A stretch of DNA of 64,000 nucleotides from Guadua angustifolia (taxonomy: Eukaryota > Streptophyta > Magnoliopsida > Poales > Poaceae). The position numbers were made by a program, and so were the translations under genes. The stretch spans positions 47,898,200-47,962,199 of the forward strand of contig CM070517.1 in assembly GCA_036346375.1 (NCBI GenBank), in the 5' to 3' direction. Under the pieces are notes generated by a model, which ran no database searches, was not told the DNA's origin, and saw only the letters and a list, made by a program, of their open reading frames with translations. Positions 60,235-64,000 of the stretch are shown one piece after another (position 1 is the first letter of the stretch; each line of letters begins with the position of its first letter).

Positions 60235-61270
60235 GACTGAACCACCTTCCGGATCCAAATTTGCTAGAAATCACACACCAGAAGTCCCAACCTGAAGAAA
60301 TAATCAATAAAAGAAGACACTCAATTTTACTAGTGTGTAATGTATCAATTGAGAATTGTGCAGTCTCTCACTGGCCCAGGAAGCGCGAAATGCAGAACAT
60401 GTTCGAAAGGGATCTCTCCAAAGGAAAATGAACATGGTGTGAGTTGACATTTTCTAGTCAGCCACAGAAAGGAGCAAAATAATAAAAATTCCCATATTTG
60501 AGTTGAGTTAACGAGCAGCTCTCTGGAAACATAAAGGAAAACTTGAGACATGAGCCCACTGGATCCAGCTACTAAAAGCTACCTCCTTTTGCAAAGGATG
60601 CAAAGGCTTCCTGTATAAAAAAGAAGCCCACCAAATTTCCAAATTCTGAAACAATTTGAGCCCCATTCGAATCAATTTGGCAAACAAAATGACAATGTTC
60701 CAATTAAAATGTCATTTAAAGTTGTCGCCATACCAATTTCTGGGATGAACAAATGAAACCGATTTGGGAGCACATGGCGCCATTAATCCCCCAAAATCCG
60801 AGCTTTAGCATCGTTGGAGCCCCAGCCATGCCCACCATTCCACCAAATTCGGGCTAAAAAATCTCCCATTGCACAAAACAAAAGCCTACATTACAGCCAA
60901 AAAAAATCCCCAAAATCCAATCCCCAGCATCAGGGAACAGCCGCGACCCACCCTGGAACCCACAGATCTAGCAAGGGAACCGAGAATGCAGCCGAAGAAC
61001 CCATCACAGAATCCCCAACAATGACAACAACATCCTCGGGACGACTCAGCCGCCACCGCTACCAGCACCAGATCGCCGAGAACTCACTCACCGTACGTTA
61101 CACGAAACGAGCCCCAAATGAGGCGCGGCGCCGCGCCGCCACTGGCGCTCCCGTCCCTCTCCTCCTCGTCGCGGCGCTCGAGCGGGTAGAGACTTGTGGC
61201 CTCGCCTTCTCGCTCGGGCTCGCCACCTCACGAGAGAGAGGAGTTTGTCGATATTTTTATTTTATTTTTT
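60235..61270 (-). promoter_or_regulatory. FATB 5' UTR with leader intron, and promoter side
   Basis: A CAG acceptor precedes 60291, and a strong donor ACG/GTGAGTGAG lies at 61092/61091, so an 800-bp 5'-UTR intron is likely, as known for FATB genes. The first leader exon is GC-rich (about 61092-61240). An A/T-rich AAATAAAATAAAAATATC stretch at about 61245-61270 could hold the TATA element. Inferred from splice signals only. Confidence 0.55.
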
Positions 61271-62453
61271 CCTTTTGCGAAGCGGCCTCGCCAGGAAGGA
61301 GACAGAGGTCAGAGGAGAGCAGAGCAGAGCTGTTGGTGTAAAGCGGCGGGGCGGGGATACGTATCTATATACGGACGGACGCGTGTACGGCCGGCGTTGG
61401 TATACGGGGTACGTGTAGCTGTATGATTATACGGCGATTACATTGGGGTGGATGCGGTTTGGTCGCTGGCCAGTGGGCCCGACCCCACGCCAGGATTGTA
61501 CGCGATATTTGCAACGTGGTGTTGAAGCAAACAAACGAGGAAAACCAACAAACATGCTCTAGCCTAAACAAGTCTGTATTGCATCTGATCGATTGAATCA
61601 ATTAACATCTCGGGTCGAGAATCAATGTGCGTTTCTACGGTTTTTGCTTACAGCCTTTACATGATTGATACAAGCAAGCCCTGGTATAGTGGTATCTTCA
61701 TTGCTCTTGATCTGTTCATAGTCCACTTGTCTGGTTTCCTCTCTTATCTTGCTTGATACGTGCTGATTGACTGAAAATCCCAGTGAGGGTCAATAAGATT
61801 AGTTCATGCGATCTGCTGCCTGCGTACCAGTGCAGAGTCATGAAGTGCACACTAAAGAAACTTAATTTCATGTCGTTCTCGTTTGGCAATAGGCAAAGAG
61901 TAGATGACGATTGCTCAGCCTTTTGGAATGAAAGGATCAAATATAATCATCTCTAATACTTCCTCTTCGTTGTTTATTGAGTTAGAGAAGCCCAACCCAC
62001 CCTCTAAACCTCTCCCTATCATAAATTATAAGGATAATTGAAAAAATATGAGCTACAACCCAACCCTTATAAGGAATCATTATTTTAAGGAGACTCCTTC
62101 TCACCCCTACATATAGGGAAAAAAAACTCTATCTTTGTCGTCTTACAAAGTGACGCAAAGACAATCCGCCGATGATCGCCACCGAATCGCGCCTAATCGG
62201 AGTGAATCTCAAAGCTTCTCCGCTCAGGGCTCGTTCGATCGACGCTCGTGTTCATCGGCCTCTGACTTCCGTTCGTTACAGCGAAACAAGCGAGCCGACA
62301 AGCACCAAGCACTCTCCCACGAAAACCCCGTCCTCATCCCCTATGACATCGCCGGACCCGCCCTCATCGCGCCGCCCACGAGCCGATCAAGACTTCTTCG
62401 CTCCGAGCGAAATAGATCGAGCGAGGCAGAGGCTTCCGCCCACGACGCGAGCC
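61271..62453. other. FATB upstream and intergenic DNA
   Basis: No gene recognised. 61840-61930 resembles 45840-45930 (AATAGGCAAAGAGTAGA, ATTGC/G..CAGC), a diverged interspersed repeat. TACATATAGGG near 62109 could be a TATA element for the downstream FAR1-type gene. Confidence 0.4.
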
Positions 62454-62591
62454 GCGCCTCTTCCGCCCACGAGCCGATCGCGATCACAGCCGAAGCACTC
62501 TCCGGGAAGTCTCACGATCGCTGCGCCTCTTCCGCCCATGATTCGATCGCGATCACAGCCGAAGCACTCTCCGAGAAGTCTCACAATCAAA
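62454..62591. repeat. 69-bp tandem duplication in a GC-rich open region
   Basis: Two copies (62454-62522 and 62523-62591) of a unit starting GCGCCTCTTCCGCCCA and containing GATCACAGCCGAAGCACTCT. The period is a multiple of three, so both frames stay open through it. Shorter duplications follow (GCCGACGCCTGCGTCATC twice near 62620-62660; GAGGATTTGTTCCGATC twice near 62663-62720). Confidence 0.85.
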
Positions 62592-63119
62592 ACTGCTCTG
62601 ATCGTGAAGTCATCAAAACCGACGCCTGCGTCATCACGATCAAAGCCGACGCCTGCGTCATCGGAGGATTTGTTCCGATCTGTTCTGCGCCGACGAACAG
62701 AGGATTTGTTCCGATCGTGTACATGTTTCCTTGTTGTCCGTTCGTCAATAATGCAGTCCCGTAATGCATGCAACTTAATTAGCAGAGCCTTCAACGATGG
62801 CCGCGGCTGATGAACAGAGGAGCGCATGATCCCGAAGTCCTGCGCACGAAGAACGCCATGGAGTCCCTCACAGCCATCATTGACGGCGAGGTCCTGGGCG
62901 CCGTCACCGCGGTCGACGAAACCCAGGGCCATGATCCTCCATGATCCCAACGTCGCACTCACCGTATCAGGTTGCCTCCAGACCCCCGGACTATGCGTCG
63001 GAAACAACAGCTTCTGCCAAGCAACAAAAGTAATAATTTTGATATATATAGTTGCAACGTTTTAATTTTGTACTGTTTGTCAAATTGCTTAACACCATTT
63101 TTTTCCCATTGCAATGTAG

Positions 63120-63710
63120 GAGGATGATACACATGACCAACCATTAGTTGTTCCTAAAGTGGGAATGACTTTTGAATCTGAGGATGATGCGTATGAGATG
63201 TATTACTCGTATGCGAGGAAGATTGGGTTCAGTATTAGAAAGAGCTACACAAGGCGAAGAGCAGATAAAACTGTATATCAGAAGCATATTGTTTGCAGTA
63301 ATGAAGGAGAACGAGGTCGTTGCTCATCACACGACACTTTGAAAGGAAATGCCATTACTAGGACGTCTTGCAATGCTCGTGTTCAGTTCAGTATTTGCCG
63401 AAAGGGAATTTGGACAATGCAAAAGGTTGTACTCGAGCACAATCACCATCTTGCAAGTCCAAACAAGGCACACAAGTTGAGGTCTCAACGACGTGTTATA
63501 GAGGCTGATAAACTTCTAATTGGTCAAATAAGAGAAGCCGGAATGAAGCCAGCACAAGTGTATGACTTTTTCAAAAAGTGGTACGGAGGAGCTGAGAATG
63601 TACCCTTCTCACGAGTGGATTGCAATAACCAGATTGGCCGTGAACGCAAGAAGTTTTTGGCATCTAATGATGCGCAAACTCTGTTGGAATACTTGAAGAA
63701 TAAGCTTTAG
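63120..63710 (+). pseudogene. FAR1-type DNA-binding exon, truncated by repeat DNA
   Basis: After a good acceptor (GCAATGTAG) the frame reads EDDTHDQPLVVPKVGMTFES then EDDAYEMYYSYARKIGFSIR, a complete FAR1 DNA-binding domain with conserved Cys (IVCSNEG, TSCNARV) and the VVLEHNHHL histidine motif. It continues through the family linker (AGMKPAQVYDFFKKWYGGAE and later ASNDAQTLLEYLKNK), where the transposase domain would normally start. Instead it stops at TAG 63708-63710, where unrelated repeat begins. The 5' exon is probably within 62150-63030 but was not resolved. It differs from the FAR1-like copy at 7971-10728. It may continue past a transposon beyond the window. Confidence 0.75.
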
Positions 63711-64000
63711 GGTCGAGGATGCGCCTAGAGGGGGGTGAATAGGCGATTTACGAAATTCGATCGCTCACTAATCAATTCGCTCTAATCAACCCCTATGTCA
63801 AAACCTACACAATTATAATGCGGAAGCGATAAACTCGGTTTTGACAATTAAGGCCTAAATCAACTAGGCTCACTATGTGCACTATCTAAATTATGTCTCT
63901 ACACAAGAATTGCTAAATTGATCAACTAAATAATACTAGCAATTCTAATTCAAGCAATTGATAAATATTCAATAATGTAAAGTGCTTGAATATAAATGAG
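63711..64000. mobile_element. Probable LTR or other repeat, left end
   Basis: Starts GGGTCGAGGATGCGCCTAGA followed by GGGGGGTGAATAGGCG, a phrase I associate with interspersed plant repeats. It replaces the expected FAR1 coding sequence. Only 290 bp are visible, so family and boundaries cannot be determined. Confidence 0.4.

Noticed and set aside
60235..60258. Extended FATB N-terminus (DPEGGSV before MAGSV)
   Set aside because: It would start at TTG, not ATG. The conserved family start MAGS is at 60234 and a splice acceptor lies at 60292.
1..64000. tRNA, rRNA, CRISPR arrays, plasmid or phage features
   Set aside because: None seen. The intron-exon structure and transposons are those of a plant nuclear genome, and repeats present are not regularly spaced arrays with unique spacers.

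Overview
The window is plant nuclear DNA, almost certainly from a grass. The evidence is intron-rich genes with GT-AG introns, very GC-rich first exons beside AT-rich intergenic DNA, grass-style proteins (CDC48C/NVL-type AAA ATPase, FBL3-type F-box LRR protein, FLZ zinc finger, FATB thioesterase), and dense nested transposons of families typical of Poaceae: LINE, hAT, Mutator-like, Tourist and LTR-like remnants. The species cannot be fixed from sequence alone.

Four genes look intact and could be modelled exon by exon with phase-consistent junctions. They are a CDC48C-like AAA ATPase (minus, 10 coding exons, 775 aa), an F-box/LRR-repeat protein of the FBL3 type (minus, 7 exons, 653 aa), a small FLZ (FCS-like zinc finger) protein (plus, 2 exons, 132 aa) and a plastid acyl-ACP thioesterase FATB (minus, 6 coding exons, 423 aa, with a likely 5'-UTR intron). 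Broken or partial genes are a FAR1/FHY3-like gene with two in-frame stops (7971-10728), a second FAR1-type DNA-binding exon cut off by repeat DNA at the right edge, a class-3 lipase pseudogene between CDC48C and FBL3, a last exon of a kinesin-light-chain-related protein, a thiamine thiazole synthase (THI1) fragment and a GRF-zinc-finger gene remnant.

Layout: 1-3.2 kb, degenerate LINE. 3.2-7.4 kb, foldback element, a 1.49-kb hAT element that carries the THI1 fragment, then the KLC-related exon. 7.6-10.7 kb, FAR1-like pseudogene. 11.1-13.2 kb, recent partial copy of CDC48C plus tandem repeats. 13.5-23.6 kb, gene cluster CDC48C / lipase pseudogene / FBL3. 23.3-28.2 kb, tandem duplication of the FBL3 5' end and upstream DNA, with MITE insertions. 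30.3-31.7 kb, Mutator-type element with about 240-bp inverted termini. 32.8-36.2 kb, tandem repeats and a GC-rich LTR-like block. 36.2-41.3 kb, a 2.4-kb near-identical direct duplication upstream of the FLZ gene. 47.2-55.6 kb, an 8,478-bp Mutator-type element with about 360-bp terminal inverted repeats and a perfect 9-bp target duplication, carrying GRF-finger gene remnants and a nested Tourist MITE. 56.3-61.2 kb, FATB. 62-64 kb, truncated FAR1-type gene and repeat.

The genes share no pathway; they are housekeeping or regulatory plant genes. The main interest is structural: transposons that captured host gene pieces (THI1, GRF-finger gene), and local duplications of the CDC48C 3' part, the FBL3 5' end and the FLZ upstream block, which may affect regulation.
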